From: Sphingobacteriales bacterium TSM_CSS
Lineage (GTDB): Bacteria; Bacteroidota; Bacteroidia; Chitinophagales; UBA2359
NCBI GenBank assembly: GCA_002212985.1
Contig: NBMY01000065.1
Location: forward strand, 1 to 54,287
Length of the DNA stretch: 54,287 nt
Direction of reading: 5' to 3'
The notes beneath the pieces were generated by a model. The model saw only the letters and a list, made by a program, of their open reading frames with translations, had not been told where the DNA came from and ran no database searches. Below are positions 41,086-50,658 of the stretch, in pieces. The first letter of the stretch is position 1, and each line of letters starts with the position of its first letter. The position numbers were made by a program, and so were the translations under genes.

Positions 41086-42495
41086 TCAGAGCGATACTTT
41101 TCTCATGAAGTACACCAGCCCAAAAGCAGACAGGAGGGCAACAGCCATCCAAACCCAGTTATTGCCAGATGCATGATTGCCCAACGGATTGGGAATAGAA
41201 GCCGCCATTTGTTGCATGTTATTTACCGGAATAAGCAGGCTGTTGTTAAAATTAAAACGCACTTCTTTGGGCATGAGGTACTGCTTGTTGTTGGCAGCCA
41301 TATATTTAACACCGCCCGAAATTTGTACATTTTCGAGAAATTTTACTTTTCGGGTAAAAGTAACGGTATTGGTATATCTGTTTACGGTTTTTTCAAAAAC
41401 GGGATCTTTTTCGGTAAGCAGTTGTCCGTTTTCACGAACGGCGGTTTCAACAAACTCAATACCGCTGTTTTGGTCAAAGGTAAACGAAACCGGCATGGGG
41501 GCGGTGCCGGCGTTGTTTTGAGCGTAAATATACCACCCATCTTCTATAGATGCGGTAAGGGCAAGTTCGTAAATATTGCCTTCCACGGGGTTGAGGCTAA
41601 AATCCCAGGTTACCGGGTTAATGAAAGGTTGCGGGGCAACTTTAGTTGTTGCGGGTTTTATTTGTGCCTGTGCCAGCGGTTTGGTTTCTGCCGGTTTTTG
41701 GGCGGCGTTTTTTTGTTGGGGTTTTGGAGTTTTACCTTTTATAAACCGGGTGGCACTTGCAGCCACAAGCAGGTCTGATGAAAGGTTATCGAGGTCAACT
41801 GCTTTTTCTTCGTTAAAAACATCTGTCTTGGAAAGGGCGGGCGCTTTTTTGCGCGAGGCCGTAGCACGGTAACTTATTTCCTCCTCTTCACTGTCCGGTA
41901 TAACATCAACAGGGGGCGCCATGCCAACAGTATATTCCACATCGGAAGATGCGTAATTATCATCGGCAAATTGCTTTGATTTCAAGGCGTTAAACTTGTC
42001 GGCATCCAATTCCTTTGCCAGCATATTATCTATGTTGGTAGGAACCAGATTAAAATCAAACACCTGTTTTGCAGGCGGCAGGCAACGGCTGTTGTTACAG
42101 GCCATAAACTCAAGAACTCCGGTTACCTTGGTTTCGGGTCCAAACGTTTTTACCCTTGCCTGAAAAGATACTCTGTCGGCAAACTTGCGGATATTTTTTT
42201 CAAATATTTCGTCGTAAATATTAATAACCTGCCCGAACTCCGAAATGCTGCCTATTAATTTAAAGCCGGCATTTTTGTAAAATGTAATGCTGGTGGGTAT
42301 GGGGGCCGGGGCCTCAACATGCTGTGAATAAACGTACCAACCTTTATCTATTTTGGCGTCAAAAGAAAGCAGGAACTCATTATTGCCCAATTCCTGGGCC
42401 GAAACATTCCATTTAACGGGGATGGTATTTTGCGCTTGTAAGGAAGAAAAATAAGTAAAACAAAGAACTGCTATAAAAAATAAGACGTTTTTCAT
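41086..42495 (-). CDS. Membrane-anchored protein with two DsbD-alpha-like domains, no DsbD core
   Basis: 469 aa from ATG 42495. The signal peptide ends LQAQ. Domain 1 (about 20-140) matches the alpha-like domains of the DsbD at 1.75 kb (WYVYSQHVEAPAPIPTSITF, FMACNNSRCLPP). A charged linker follows. Domain 2 (about 285-415) has the same strands (WYIYAQNNAGTAPMPVSFTF), but its cysteine motif reads YMAANNKQYLMP: both cysteines are gone. A C-terminal hydrophobic helix with RK after it anchors the protein. There is no thioredoxin domain. Probably a receiver or scaffold for DsbD. The single-domain gene lies 92 nt upstream. Confidence 0.85.
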   Translation of the reverse strand: MKNVLFFIAVLCFTYFSSLQAQNTIPVKWNVSAQELGNNEFLLSFDAKIDKGWYVYSQHVEAPAPIPTSITFYKNAGFKLIGSISEFGQVINIYDEIFEKNIRKFADRVSFQARVKTFGPETKVTGVLEFMACNNSRCLPPAKQVFDFNLVPTNIDNMLAKELDADKFNALKSKQFADDNYASSDVEYTVGMAPPVDVIPDSEEEEISYRATASRKKAPALSKTDVFNEEKAVDLDNLSSDLLVAASATRFIKGKTPKPQQKNAAQKPAETKPLAQAQIKPATTKVAPQPFINPVTWDFSLNPVEGNIYELALTASIEDGWYIYAQNNAGTAPMPVSFTFDQNSGIEFVETAVRENGQLLTEKDPVFEKTVNRYTNTVTFTRKVKFLENVQISGGVKYMAANNKQYLMPKEVRFNFNNSLLIPVNNMQQMAASIPNPLGNHASGNNWVWMAVALLSAFGLVYFMRKVSL

Positions 42496-42587
42496 AATAG
42501 TTTGGTTTAGTTTGCAGCACCCGAAAGTAAACACACAAATAGCAAAAAGGTGCAGAAAACATTAAAACTTTTGCTGTAACGCGTTTT

Positions 42588-43058
42588 TTAGTTTAAGTTA
42601 AATTCAAAGGGCACTTTCTGTGGACTAAGGCATCTGTTGGCATCGCAAGCAATAAAACTCACATAGCCCGATATTTCAGCAACTTGGGTACGGCTTTTTT
42701 TAATGACAATGGCATTGTAGGTAACCCGATTTGCGTAAACATTAACAGTTTTATTGCCTATACTTTGGGGAACAACTTCCATTTCCCCAATTTCATTGGT
42801 AAAATTGCTATGTGTTACCGCTTCCGTTGGATTAAATACAATTTGAGGGGCTATTAGCGCAGCATCATCGGCTGTTTGTTGTACAGATGCGTTAACATGC
42901 CACCCGCTTTCAATTTGTGCATCAAAAAAAAGAACGTACTCCGTTTCGCTTATTTTGTCTGAACTGAACGACCATTTCACAGGTTCCAGTTTTTGAGCAT
43001 TTAGCCTGCAAAACAGGCCTGTAAGCATCAGCAACATCCAAAAAATGGCTTTTGTCAC
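42588..43058 (-). CDS. Stand-alone DsbD-alpha-like domain protein
   Basis: 156 aa. Signal peptide ending RLNAQ, then a single DsbD-alpha-like domain: PVKWSFSSDKISETEYVLFF, a shortened GWHVNAS strand, and the cysteine pair CDANRC near the end. Related to domain 1 of the next gene and to the alpha domains of DsbD at 1.75 kb. In DsbD this cysteine pair passes electrons to partner proteins. Here the domain is separate, so it may carry electrons in the envelope. Probably in one transcript with the two-domain gene. Confidence 0.83.
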   Translation of the reverse strand: MTKAIFWMLLMLTGLFCRLNAQKLEPVKWSFSSDKISETEYVLFFDAQIESGWHVNASVQQTADDAALIAPQIVFNPTEAVTHSNFTNEIGEMEVVPQSIGNKTVNVYANRVTYNAIVIKKSRTQVAEISGYVSFIACDANRCLSPQKVPFEFNLN

Positions 43059-43689
43059 TCAGTTTTGGATTTAATTCGGGTTGTTTTTGCTTCTAATTTG
43101 GCGCTAAGTTAGGTACTCTATTCGGATTTGCAAACATTTTGACCGTCTTTTTTGCAACTTTTGGATAAACCGGCTGTAAAACATGCATAAAAAACAGGCT
43201 TGTTTATGCGGATTGACATGGCAGGCAGGTTAATAGCTATAGGCTCATACTTTTGTTTTAAATTTAATTTTAATTTGTAATTGCTTTTTTTTCAATGCTT
43301 TTTGCGTTTTTAATAAATTTATATTATAAGTATTCGTTTTTAATAGTTGTATAATCGGGTTTTAATTTCAGGCATTTCCGGTAAGCCGATATTTTTTTCA
43401 TTTTTTTGTCAAAAAAATCTGTTGTCTGTTTAAGTTTAACCAAATTTTGAATTGATTTTCTGGTTGTTTTATTTTTTCGGCAAATTTGTTGTAACTTGGC
43501 CGTGCAATTTAAAACCAAAATGAAGGCAGCAGCGTTATGAACGTTTGTGGTTTTAACGGCGTACCGGGGTGGTAAATAAAAACAAAACGGGCAGGATCCA
43601 CAAAGCAATGCAGCCCCCACCCCGTAATTGGCAGACAGGCGTTGTTGTCAATGGCTAATATACCTATAATTACAAAGATAAAATGCGTT
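43059..43689. other. AT-rich intergenic region upstream of psd
   Basis: 631 bp between divergently read genes. Very AT-rich from about 43250 to 43340. A 98-codon minus-strand frame at 43324-43620 has no family features. No clean promoter pair was found. Confidence 0.5.
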
Positions 43690-44436
43690 ATGAAAAAGTT
43701 TAAGGTTCATAAAGAGGGGTATAAAATATTACTTGTTACAGGTGTGGTATTGCTTTTGCTCAACGCCATACTGCACTACTTTTTCAATCCGGCACATTTG
43801 CTTGTAATCATTGTGGGGGCAGTTTCCTTGCTGTTGTATGGCTTTATGCTGTATTTTTTCCGCAATCCCAAACTTATACTCAGTTTTTTGGATAACCGCT
43901 ACATACTTGCCCCTGCCGACGGCAAGATAGTGGTTATAGAAGAAGTGGAAGAGCCCGAATATTTTAAAGACCGCCGCATACAGGTATCTATTTTTATGTC
44001 GCCGGCCAATGTGCATGTAAACAGAAGCCCCATAAGCGGGGTGGTAAAATATACCAAGTACCATCCGGGCAATTACTTAGTGGCATGGCATCCCAAATCA
44101 TCGGAGCTTAATGAGCGGTTTACCAGCGTTATAGCCTGCCCGCAAAGCGAGTTGGAAATTCTGGTTCGGCAAATTGCCGGAAAAGTTGCCCGAAAAATAT
44201 CCAATTACCTCGACGAAGGCGAAGAAACCATACAAGGCTGGGAGTTTGGTTTTATCAAGTTTGGTTCGCGCGTAGATATTTTTCTGCCCCTTAATGCCGA
44301 CATACAGGTACACCTGAAACAAAAGGTAAAAGGCGGTAAAACCATTTTGGCCATTTTACCCGATGAAGACGAACAAGAAGAAAAACAGCACAACAACAGC
44401 CAAACCGGCGCAGTTACTGCTGCTAAGCAAGTATAG
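43690..44436 (+). CDS. psd: Phosphatidylserine decarboxylase (short, PSD-B type)
   Basis: 248 aa. Converts phosphatidylserine to phosphatidylethanolamine at the inner membrane. Two N-terminal hydrophobic segments (about 12-32 and 34-55) precede the catalytic core with APADGKIV, FMSPANVHVNRSPISG and the self-cleavage site FGSRVD (G-S in the usual place), which forms the pyruvoyl group on Ser. I start at ATG 43690; the open frame extends to 43642. Bacteroidota usually have a matching pssA gene beside psd, but it is not in the window. Convergent with the T9SS type B gene. Confidence 0.93.
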   Translation: MKKFKVHKEGYKILLVTGVVLLLLNAILHYFFNPAHLLVIIVGAVSLLLYGFMLYFFRNPKLILSFLDNRYILAPADGKIVVIEEVEEPEYFKDRRIQVSIFMSPANVHVNRSPISGVVKYTKYHPGNYLVAWHPKSSELNERFTSVIACPQSELEILVRQIAGKVARKISNYLDEGEETIQGWEFGFIKFGSRVDIFLPLNADIQVHLKQKVKGGKTILAILPDEDEQEEKQHNNSQTGAVTAAKQV

Positions 44437-44475
44437 TTGCCTCTCATTCCTGCATGGCGCATACCGGCATGTTGC

Positions 44476-47193
44476 CTACCTCAAAAGCGTAACATTGCCT
44501 TGAAAATTATGCGTTTTTCCGTTGGCAAACGTAATAAATCCATAATAGGCATAAGTTCCAATAGGGCATGGAGTGTTTTTATACATACCGTTCCAGTTGG
44601 TTTCAATATGGTGGCTTTCAAATACTTTATTGCCCCATCGGTTATAAATAAAAAGGGCAAAGCCGTCAACCTGTCCATATGCAAGGGCGGTAAATGTATC
44701 GTTCACCCCGTCGTGGTTGGGGGTAAAAGCGTTAGACAACACATAGCTATATAATAAGGTATCGGCAAGCGGGTTGTTATACAGGGTAAGCGTTGTGCTT
44801 GCCAATGCCGTACACCCATTTAGGTCTGTAACCGTTACAGCGTAGTTGCCCGGCTGCGTAACGGTAATCCACTGGGTATTTTGTCCTGTTGACCATTGAT
44901 ACCCGTTATAAGCTCCGGTTAACTGCAGCAAGGCGTTGCCTCCGGAAGCAATACTTGTATCGCCCGAAATTACGGGCGGCACTATCGGGTCAATTTCCAC
45001 ATCATGGCAAAGTACCGAAGCACAGTTTCCGTTGGCATTGGTAACCGTAACGCAATAGTTGCCGTTTTGAAGTGCAACTGCAACATCTGTTTGCTGCCCC
45101 GATGACCAGGTAAACAAACTGCCGGTTTGGTAGCTGCTTACCTGCAGGGATACGGCGGGCAAGTTGTTTGTACAGTTAACAACAGTTTCAAGGTAGGGCG
45201 GTGGGGGAAAAATGGCTTGGGCAATGTTGTTTTCCATTTCGCATTCGGGCGTGGTAGCAATTGGGGCAAGGTCATCGGGGGTAAATGGCGGCAAAAGATT
45301 TCCGCCATCGTTAACCACCAGATATACACTGTTGCCGGTTACCACGCCGGTTTCAAGCTGCAATGAGGCGCAAATGCCAGCGGGCAGCGAGTCGGGCAAA
45401 AAAAACACGTCCAGCAGCAAGGTGCCGGCATTGGCCGGGTTTCCGTTATACATGGCAAGGGGCAACTGTTGCGGCAGGGTTGCCGCCCCTTGGTTACAGA
45501 TTTCATACGTTACATTTCCATTGGCACAGGCTGCGGTTATGGTAATGGCGGCATCGGGCAGGTTATTGGCGGCAAGAGTTTGGTTAACCGGGCTGTACTG
45601 TGCCAGAAACAGGTTAAGCGGGTAGTAATTGCTTCCCGCCGGAAATGGTAAATGGTGCAACTGCTGTTGTACGGGAATGCTGAGGTTGTTGTTGATGTTT
45701 ACATTAAAATACCCTTGCTGGTTCCATACGTTTCGGGCGGGCATCCAGGGTGAAGCGGCAGAATGGAACATGCGGATGTGCCCTTCGTTGCTGTTAGAAA
45801 TTGTTGAAGGAGAGTTGTTGCAAGTTGTTAAAATGTCTGCTTCCCCGTCATTATTTGAATCTGCAATCACAACAACCTCGTAGCCAGTAATAGAGTAGCA
45901 AGATTTCTCATCTAACAATTGTCCGCTATCGCCGGTATAAACCTCGAGGCTGTTTTCATCTCTATGAATCACTTCCATTTTACCATCGCCGTTAAAATCG
46001 AAAACGGTAGCCGGGGTCATGCCTGTGCCGTTTTCATCAATAGAAGTTTGCCAAATAAGGTCAAAATCGTTATCAACAACATATAAATTTGTAACTGTTT
46101 TGTAAATGGCTTCGGGGTATGGGTCATCATCTACGTTGCCGATACAAACCCTTGCCCCGATTAAAGCGCCAGGGTCGGAAAAACTACCCAATATTAACGG
46201 AGTTTGTCCGTCCCACACATAAAAGCCCTTAAAATTGGTTCCAAACTCGCCGTCATAAACCAATACATCAAGGTCGCCATCTAAATCCCAATCTGCTATG
46301 GATGTAAATCCCACACCAAAATCAGCCGCAATTGATTGCAGTACAGCGTTTCCCGAAACCAGATTAATTGAAAAAATTTTATTTCCGATTATCAATTCTA
46401 AGCCTTGACAATCAGTACAAAAACTATCTGGTAACAAATCAGCGGCAACCGAGCAACGATAAGGTAGTATGGGGGATGATCCACTTACAGTTTCAGGCAG
46501 GGTTACCAATATATTGCCACTTGCTCCATCAAGAATGATGCCGCGGGTATAAATTTCAACAGTTCCGTTTTGGTCAAAATCAGCCAATGCCCAATCATTG
46601 GTTCGGTTAGTGGCAAAATTAGGAACAGGAACAGCATACTTTAAGATTCCATTGTGTTCATAAACATAAAGTGTAGAAAACTGACTGCTACTTTGGCGGC
46701 TTGAAAGAATTATCTCACCCAAACCATCATTGTCAATGTCGCCAACAGCAGGCATGGTTTGACCATCCCATTTATCGGGGAAAAAAAATGTTTGCTCTAC
46801 ATTGCCTGTTACACCATCAAAAATGTACATTTCTATACCAGAAGTAGCAGATATAAAACTATTGTTTTGCCCGCCAGCAAAGATTTCAATACTGCCATCG
46901 CTATCAAAATCAGCTACCAGTATCTGGTTAAGGTCATTAATTAGCACAGAAAAGGGTGTTTCCCAAACTTCCTCCATTGCAAATTGAAACTCGGGAGGCA
47001 TGACACACGGCAAACTGTCTTCAATGAAAAAAGCAGGGGCGCAATTATTAGAACTGTTACAATCAAAATCATAACAATCAACATAGTTATCATTGTCATC
47101 ATCTATCCCATTGTCACAAATTTCCTGGGCAAAAGCAACAAGATAGAGTAATAGTGTGCTCCAAAACACTAAATTTGTCCGGTAGTTAATCAT
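44476..47193 (-). CDS. Secreted FG-GAP repeat protein with T9SS type B (gliding-motility-associated) C-terminal domain
   Basis: 905 aa. Signal peptide followed by EICDNGIDDDNDNYVDCYDFDC (joined motif, acidic and Ca-binding in look). At least six FG-GAP/VCBS calcium loops follow (VADFDSDGSIEIF, VGDIDNDGLGEII, LADFDQNGTVEIY, IADWDLDGDLDVL, VFDFNGDGKMEVI, IADSNNDGEADIL), and then Ig-like segments with GNYCVTVTN and GNYAVTVTD. The C terminus (SNAFTPNHDGVNDTF, FIYNRWGNKVFES) is the T9SS type B domain. A large cell-surface or secreted adhesin is likely. The 5' half of the gene is AT-richer than the 3' half. Confidence 0.9.
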   Translation of the reverse strand: MINYRTNLVFWSTLLLYLVAFAQEICDNGIDDDNDNYVDCYDFDCNSSNNCAPAFFIEDSLPCVMPPEFQFAMEEVWETPFSVLINDLNQILVADFDSDGSIEIFAGGQNNSFISATSGIEMYIFDGVTGNVEQTFFFPDKWDGQTMPAVGDIDNDGLGEIILSSRQSSSQFSTLYVYEHNGILKYAVPVPNFATNRTNDWALADFDQNGTVEIYTRGIILDGASGNILVTLPETVSGSSPILPYRCSVAADLLPDSFCTDCQGLELIIGNKIFSINLVSGNAVLQSIAADFGVGFTSIADWDLDGDLDVLVYDGEFGTNFKGFYVWDGQTPLILGSFSDPGALIGARVCIGNVDDDPYPEAIYKTVTNLYVVDNDFDLIWQTSIDENGTGMTPATVFDFNGDGKMEVIHRDENSLEVYTGDSGQLLDEKSCYSITGYEVVVIADSNNDGEADILTTCNNSPSTISNSNEGHIRMFHSAASPWMPARNVWNQQGYFNVNINNNLSIPVQQQLHHLPFPAGSNYYPLNLFLAQYSPVNQTLAANNLPDAAITITAACANGNVTYEICNQGAATLPQQLPLAMYNGNPANAGTLLLDVFFLPDSLPAGICASLQLETGVVTGNSVYLVVNDGGNLLPPFTPDDLAPIATTPECEMENNIAQAIFPPPPYLETVVNCTNNLPAVSLQVSSYQTGSLFTWSSGQQTDVAVALQNGNYCVTVTNANGNCASVLCHDVEIDPIVPPVISGDTSIASGGNALLQLTGAYNGYQWSTGQNTQWITVTQPGNYAVTVTDLNGCTALASTTLTLYNNPLADTLLYSYVLSNAFTPNHDGVNDTFTALAYGQVDGFALFIYNRWGNKVFESHHIETNWNGMYKNTPCPIGTYAYYGFITFANGKTHNFQGNVTLLR

Positions 47194-47228
47194 ATTTTTT
47201 ACTTTGCGTTAAAAGCCATGCTAAGTTA

Positions 47229-48191
47229 ATGAAAATTACAACATATAAGAACGGTGACGAAATAAAAATCATTCAACTTTTTAGCGAAGTCTTTGGACGC
47301 AATATGGATATGGATTTTTGGCAATGGCGCTTTGCCCGTAACCCATTGGGCAAACAAATGATAAGACTTATGTGGGATGGGCAGAAATTAGTAGGACATT
47401 ATGCAGTAAGTCCTGTCTTGCTTTCTGTAGAAGGCGCTCCTATACTAACAGGCTTATCAATGACTACAATGACACATCCTGCGTATAATGGCAGAGGTAT
47501 TTTTTCGAGCCTTGCCGAGGAATTATACCAAAGTGAAAATAATGAAAATAATTTGCAAGCCATTTGGGGATATCCAAATAATAATTCTCATGCCGGATTT
47601 ATAAAAAATTTGAAATGGGTAAATTTACCCGTAGTTCCCACTTTTTCCACTTTCCCCAAAGATTGGCTTAAACTTCATAGCGAAAAATTGGATATTTCCA
47701 CAATCAATTCTTTCTCAGAAGAGCATGAAAAGGCATATAATTACATGACCGATGAGTTTAAAGTAAAAGTCTTAAAAAATGCCGATTATCTCAATTGGCG
47801 TTACACAAATCATCCAGTTTGCAACTATACGATTTTTGAATTTAAGTCTGAAGGTGGTTATTATTTTGCCGTAACCAAGCCCTACGAAACAGGCAGTAAC
47901 AACACTTGCATAGAAATAGACATTGTAGAATTTGTTTTTCCAAATCATAAAGAAATCATAATCGCTTTACTGAAATCAATATGCCTGCACTATAAAAAAT
48001 TTGAAATAGCGAAGATAAATCTTTGGATACCCTTGAATGATCAAAGGCATTTAACCCTTGAAAAATTGGGCTTCAAAAATGATTTACCCATTACTTATAT
48101 GGGGGTCAAAGCACTAAATAAAGATATTTCTAAATTAATTTACAATGGAAACAACTGGTATTTTACCATGGGAGACTCGGACGTATTTTAA
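47229..48191 (+). CDS. GNAT-type N-acetyltransferase
   Basis: 320 aa. The acetyl-CoA-binding motif THPAYNGRGIFSSLAEEL (R-G-x-G/A type) is clear, and a second domain-like half follows with YLNWRYTNHP, seen in some two-domain GNAT proteins. First gene of the sugar cluster, so it may acetylate an amino sugar. It is AT-rich (near 27 percent GC in one sampled 60-base stretch). The start is 36 nt from the divergent T9SS gene. Confidence 0.78.
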   Translation: MKITTYKNGDEIKIIQLFSEVFGRNMDMDFWQWRFARNPLGKQMIRLMWDGQKLVGHYAVSPVLLSVEGAPILTGLSMTTMTHPAYNGRGIFSSLAEELYQSENNENNLQAIWGYPNNNSHAGFIKNLKWVNLPVVPTFSTFPKDWLKLHSEKLDISTINSFSEEHEKAYNYMTDEFKVKVLKNADYLNWRYTNHPVCNYTIFEFKSEGGYYFAVTKPYETGSNNTCIEIDIVEFVFPNHKEIIIALLKSICLHYKKFEIAKINLWIPLNDQRHLTLEKLGFKNDLPITYMGVKALNKDISKLIYNGNNWYFTMGDSDVF

Positions 48192-48210
48192 GCACTAAAG
48201 AACATTTTGC

Positions 48211-49368
48211 ATGAGAAAAATAGCTGCCATAACAGGCTCCAGAGCAGAGTATGATATATTGTATCCTGTGCTAAAACTAATGCAGGAATCTGTACAATTC
48301 GAGTTGAACCTTATAGTAACAGGACCTCATTTATCTGAAATGTATGGCAGAACCGTTGAAAACATTGAACGCGACGGTTTTACAATTGCCGATAGAATAT
48401 ACAACCTTGTAAACACTAACCAAAAAATAGGACGAATTATTTCATTAGGGAACCAAATACCTGCCATAGCACAAACATTTGACCGCCTGAAACCCGATTT
48501 TGTCATAGTAGTTGGTGATAGGGAAGAAGCTATATCTGCAACCATGACCGCAGCTTTTATGGATATTGCTGCTGTACATATAGCAGGGGGCGACATTGCC
48601 AAAGATGGCAACATAGACAATGCAGTTCGGTATGCAGCAGGAAAATTTGCGCATATTCACTTCACCATATTGGAGCAGCATAAAAAGAATTTAATTAAAA
48701 TGGGAGAAGATGAGTGGCGGATATTTACCGTTGGTAATCCGGCATTAGACCGGTTTGTAACAACACCGTATCTAAGTATCAGGCAACTTTCTGATGCCCT
48801 TCACTTTGATTTGGACATGTCTCCTTTTCTTGTTTTAATACAACACCCAATAATTACAAATTATGAGCAAGAAGCTTATCATATAAGGCAAACCCTCGAT
48901 GCTATTTTAGAAACGGGTCTGAAGTGCCTTATAAACTACCCCAACTCAGACCCCGGAAACTATCCTCTTATTGAAGCATATAAAGAGTACACAGCCAAAA
49001 ATGCTCATTTATTCCTGTTTCAAAATCTTGACCGAATAATTTATGTTAACCTATTACGTCATGCTGCCTGCCTTTTGGGAAATTCCAGTTCCGGATTGCT
49101 CGAAGCTCCATCTTTAGGACTTCCGGTAGTGAATATCGGACCCAGACAAAGGGGAAGAGTACATGCTGAAAACGTTATTTTTGTTGACAACAAGAAGCAG
49201 GAAATTCTGAATGCCCTTAACCACTCTCTCTACAATGATAGCTATAGAAGTGAAGTAAAAAAGTGTAAAAACCCTTATGGAGATGGTAACTCTGCAAAAA
49301 AAATTGTAAATATACTGGCTGAGTTACCTATCAACTCTGCATTAATTCACAAAAATATAACTTACTGA
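48211..49368 (+). CDS. Hydrolysing UDP/GDP-sugar 2-epimerase, NeuC / LegG type
   Basis: 385 aa. The N terminus GSRAEYDILYPVL, then VVGDREEA, VHIAGGD and GNSSSGLLEAPSLGLPVVNIG, are the signature blocks of the NeuC family. NeuC acts on UDP-GlcNAc to release ManNAc, while LegG does the same on the GDP- or UDP-diacetylbacillosamine form during legionaminic acid synthesis. With a PtmE/LegX-like gene nearby, the LegG role is favoured. It starts 19 nt after the GNAT gene. Confidence 0.88.
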   Translation: MRKIAAITGSRAEYDILYPVLKLMQESVQFELNLIVTGPHLSEMYGRTVENIERDGFTIADRIYNLVNTNQKIGRIISLGNQIPAIAQTFDRLKPDFVIVVGDREEAISATMTAAFMDIAAVHIAGGDIAKDGNIDNAVRYAAGKFAHIHFTILEQHKKNLIKMGEDEWRIFTVGNPALDRFVTTPYLSIRQLSDALHFDLDMSPFLVLIQHPIITNYEQEAYHIRQTLDAILETGLKCLINYPNSDPGNYPLIEAYKEYTAKNAHLFLFQNLDRIIYVNLLRHAACLLGNSSSGLLEAPSLGLPVVNIGPRQRGRVHAENVIFVDNKKQEILNALNHSLYNDSYRSEVKKCKNPYGDGNSAKKIVNILAELPINSALIHKNITY

Positions 49369-49372
49369 GTAA

Positions 49373-50041
49373 ATGAATGTACTAGTTGTATCTGCTCACC
49401 CCGATGACGAGGTAATTGGTTGTGGCGGCACGTTGCTTAAACATAATGCGAATGGCGATAAAATTGCGTGGATAATAGTTACTAATATTTCCGAAGAGTT
49501 TGGCTTTTCTGCAGAACGAGTATTAAGCAGACAAACCGAAATTGAAACAGTAAAAAATGTAATCGGAATAGATGAATTGTACCAACTTAATTATCCTACC
49601 ATGCAGCTAGACAATAGAGCACTGAACAAAATGGTGCCTCAAATTGCACAAGCCTTTCATAAATTTAACCCGGAAACCATATATATCCTTAACCGTTCCG
49701 ATGCACACTCCGACCATCGTATAACTTTTGATGCCGTTATGGCCTGTACAAAATCTTTCAGACACCCTTATATTAAGCGTGTTCTAATGTATGAATGTGT
49801 TTCCGAAACAGAGTTTGCACCGGCACTCTCTGAGAAAGCTTTCTTACCCAACTATTTTGTTGATATATCGGAATACTTCAAAAAAAAAATAGACCTATTG
49901 AGCATTTACCAATCAGAAATGGGAGAGCATCCATTTCCCAGAAGTTACAGAAATATTGAAGCGCTTGCAATTTTTCGGGGCGCAGTTGCCGGTGTTGAAT
50001 ATGCCGAAGCCTTTCAGTTACTTAAATATATTGATAAATGA
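49373..50041 (+). CDS. PIG-L family deacetylase
   Basis: 222 aa. The zinc-site motif AHPDDEVIGCGG at the start and SDAHSDHR near the middle are the PIG-L / LmbE signature. Members remove acetyl from N-acetylamino sugars. It starts 4 nt after the epimerase gene, and its last codon overlaps the next start (ATGA at 50038-50041). A deacetylase in a legionaminic-type cluster is not part of the standard pathway and suggests a modified sugar. Confidence 0.88.
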   Translation: MNVLVVSAHPDDEVIGCGGTLLKHNANGDKIAWIIVTNISEEFGFSAERVLSRQTEIETVKNVIGIDELYQLNYPTMQLDNRALNKMVPQIAQAFHKFNPETIYILNRSDAHSDHRITFDAVMACTKSFRHPYIKRVLMYECVSETEFAPALSEKAFLPNYFVDISEYFKKKIDLLSIYQSEMGEHPFPRSYRNIEALAIFRGAVAGVEYAEAFQLLKYIDK

Positions 50042-50658
50042 CCCCCCTCGCCCTCATTGGCTACTCCGGACATGCTTTTGTGGTGTATGATATTTTTACC
50101 TCGCAAAACCAACCGGTTACCGCATATTGCGATACCGAACCCAAGAGCCGTAACCCTTTCGGTCTTGTGTATTTAGGTGCCGAAACCAATGCAAACACCC
50201 TGCTTGCACTTAAAAACCACCTTTATTTTATTTCCATAGGAAACAATGCTGTGCGCAGCAGGTTATATCACTACCTTTGCAGCACGTTGCAATTTGCACC
50301 GGTTAACGCCATACATGCGCAGGCATATATAGCGCAACAGGTGCAAATGGGCAGCGGCATCATGGTGGGTGCAAAAGCGGTTATTAACCCGCTTGCAACC
50401 TTAGGAAACGGGGTTATTTGCAATACCGGTGCCATCATTGAACACGAATGTACGGTAGCCGATTTTGCACATATAGCGCCAAATGCTACCCTCTGCGGCA
50501 ATGTTTCCGTAGGTGAGGGTAGTTTTATTGGCGCAGGTTCGGTGGTAAAAGAAGGAATTGTAATTGGAAAAAATGCTGTTGTAGGTGCCGGAACTGTAGT
50601 AGTAAAAAATGTGCCCGATGGCGCTACCGTAGCAGGCAACCCGCAACGGCACCTGTAA
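50038..50658 (+). CDS. Left-handed beta-helix acetyltransferase, NeuD / PglD family
   Basis: 206 aa. The N-terminal Rossmann part begins LALIGYSGHAFVVYDIF, as in PglD and NeuD. The second half is a hexapeptide beta-helix (VGAKAVINPLATLGNGVICN, TGAIIEHECTVADFAHIAP, each within family repeat rules). PglD N-acetylates a 4-amino sugar on the way to diacetylbacillosamine; LegH does this in legionaminic acid synthesis. Its base composition (about 50 percent GC in a sampled stretch) differs sharply from the preceding genes, although the two overlap by 4 nt. Confidence 0.87.
   Translation: MTPLALIGYSGHAFVVYDIFTSQNQPVTAYCDTEPKSRNPFGLVYLGAETNANTLLALKNHLYFISIGNNAVRSRLYHYLCSTLQFAPVNAIHAQAYIAQQVQMGSGIMVGAKAVINPLATLGNGVICNTGAIIEHECTVADFAHIAPNATLCGNVSVGEGSFIGAGSVVKEGIVIGKNAVVGAGTVVVKNVPDGATVAGNPQRHL

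Noticed and set aside
43324-43620. 98-codon minus-strand frame upstream of psd
   Set aside because: AT-rich, low-complexity, without recognisable motifs; probably chance.
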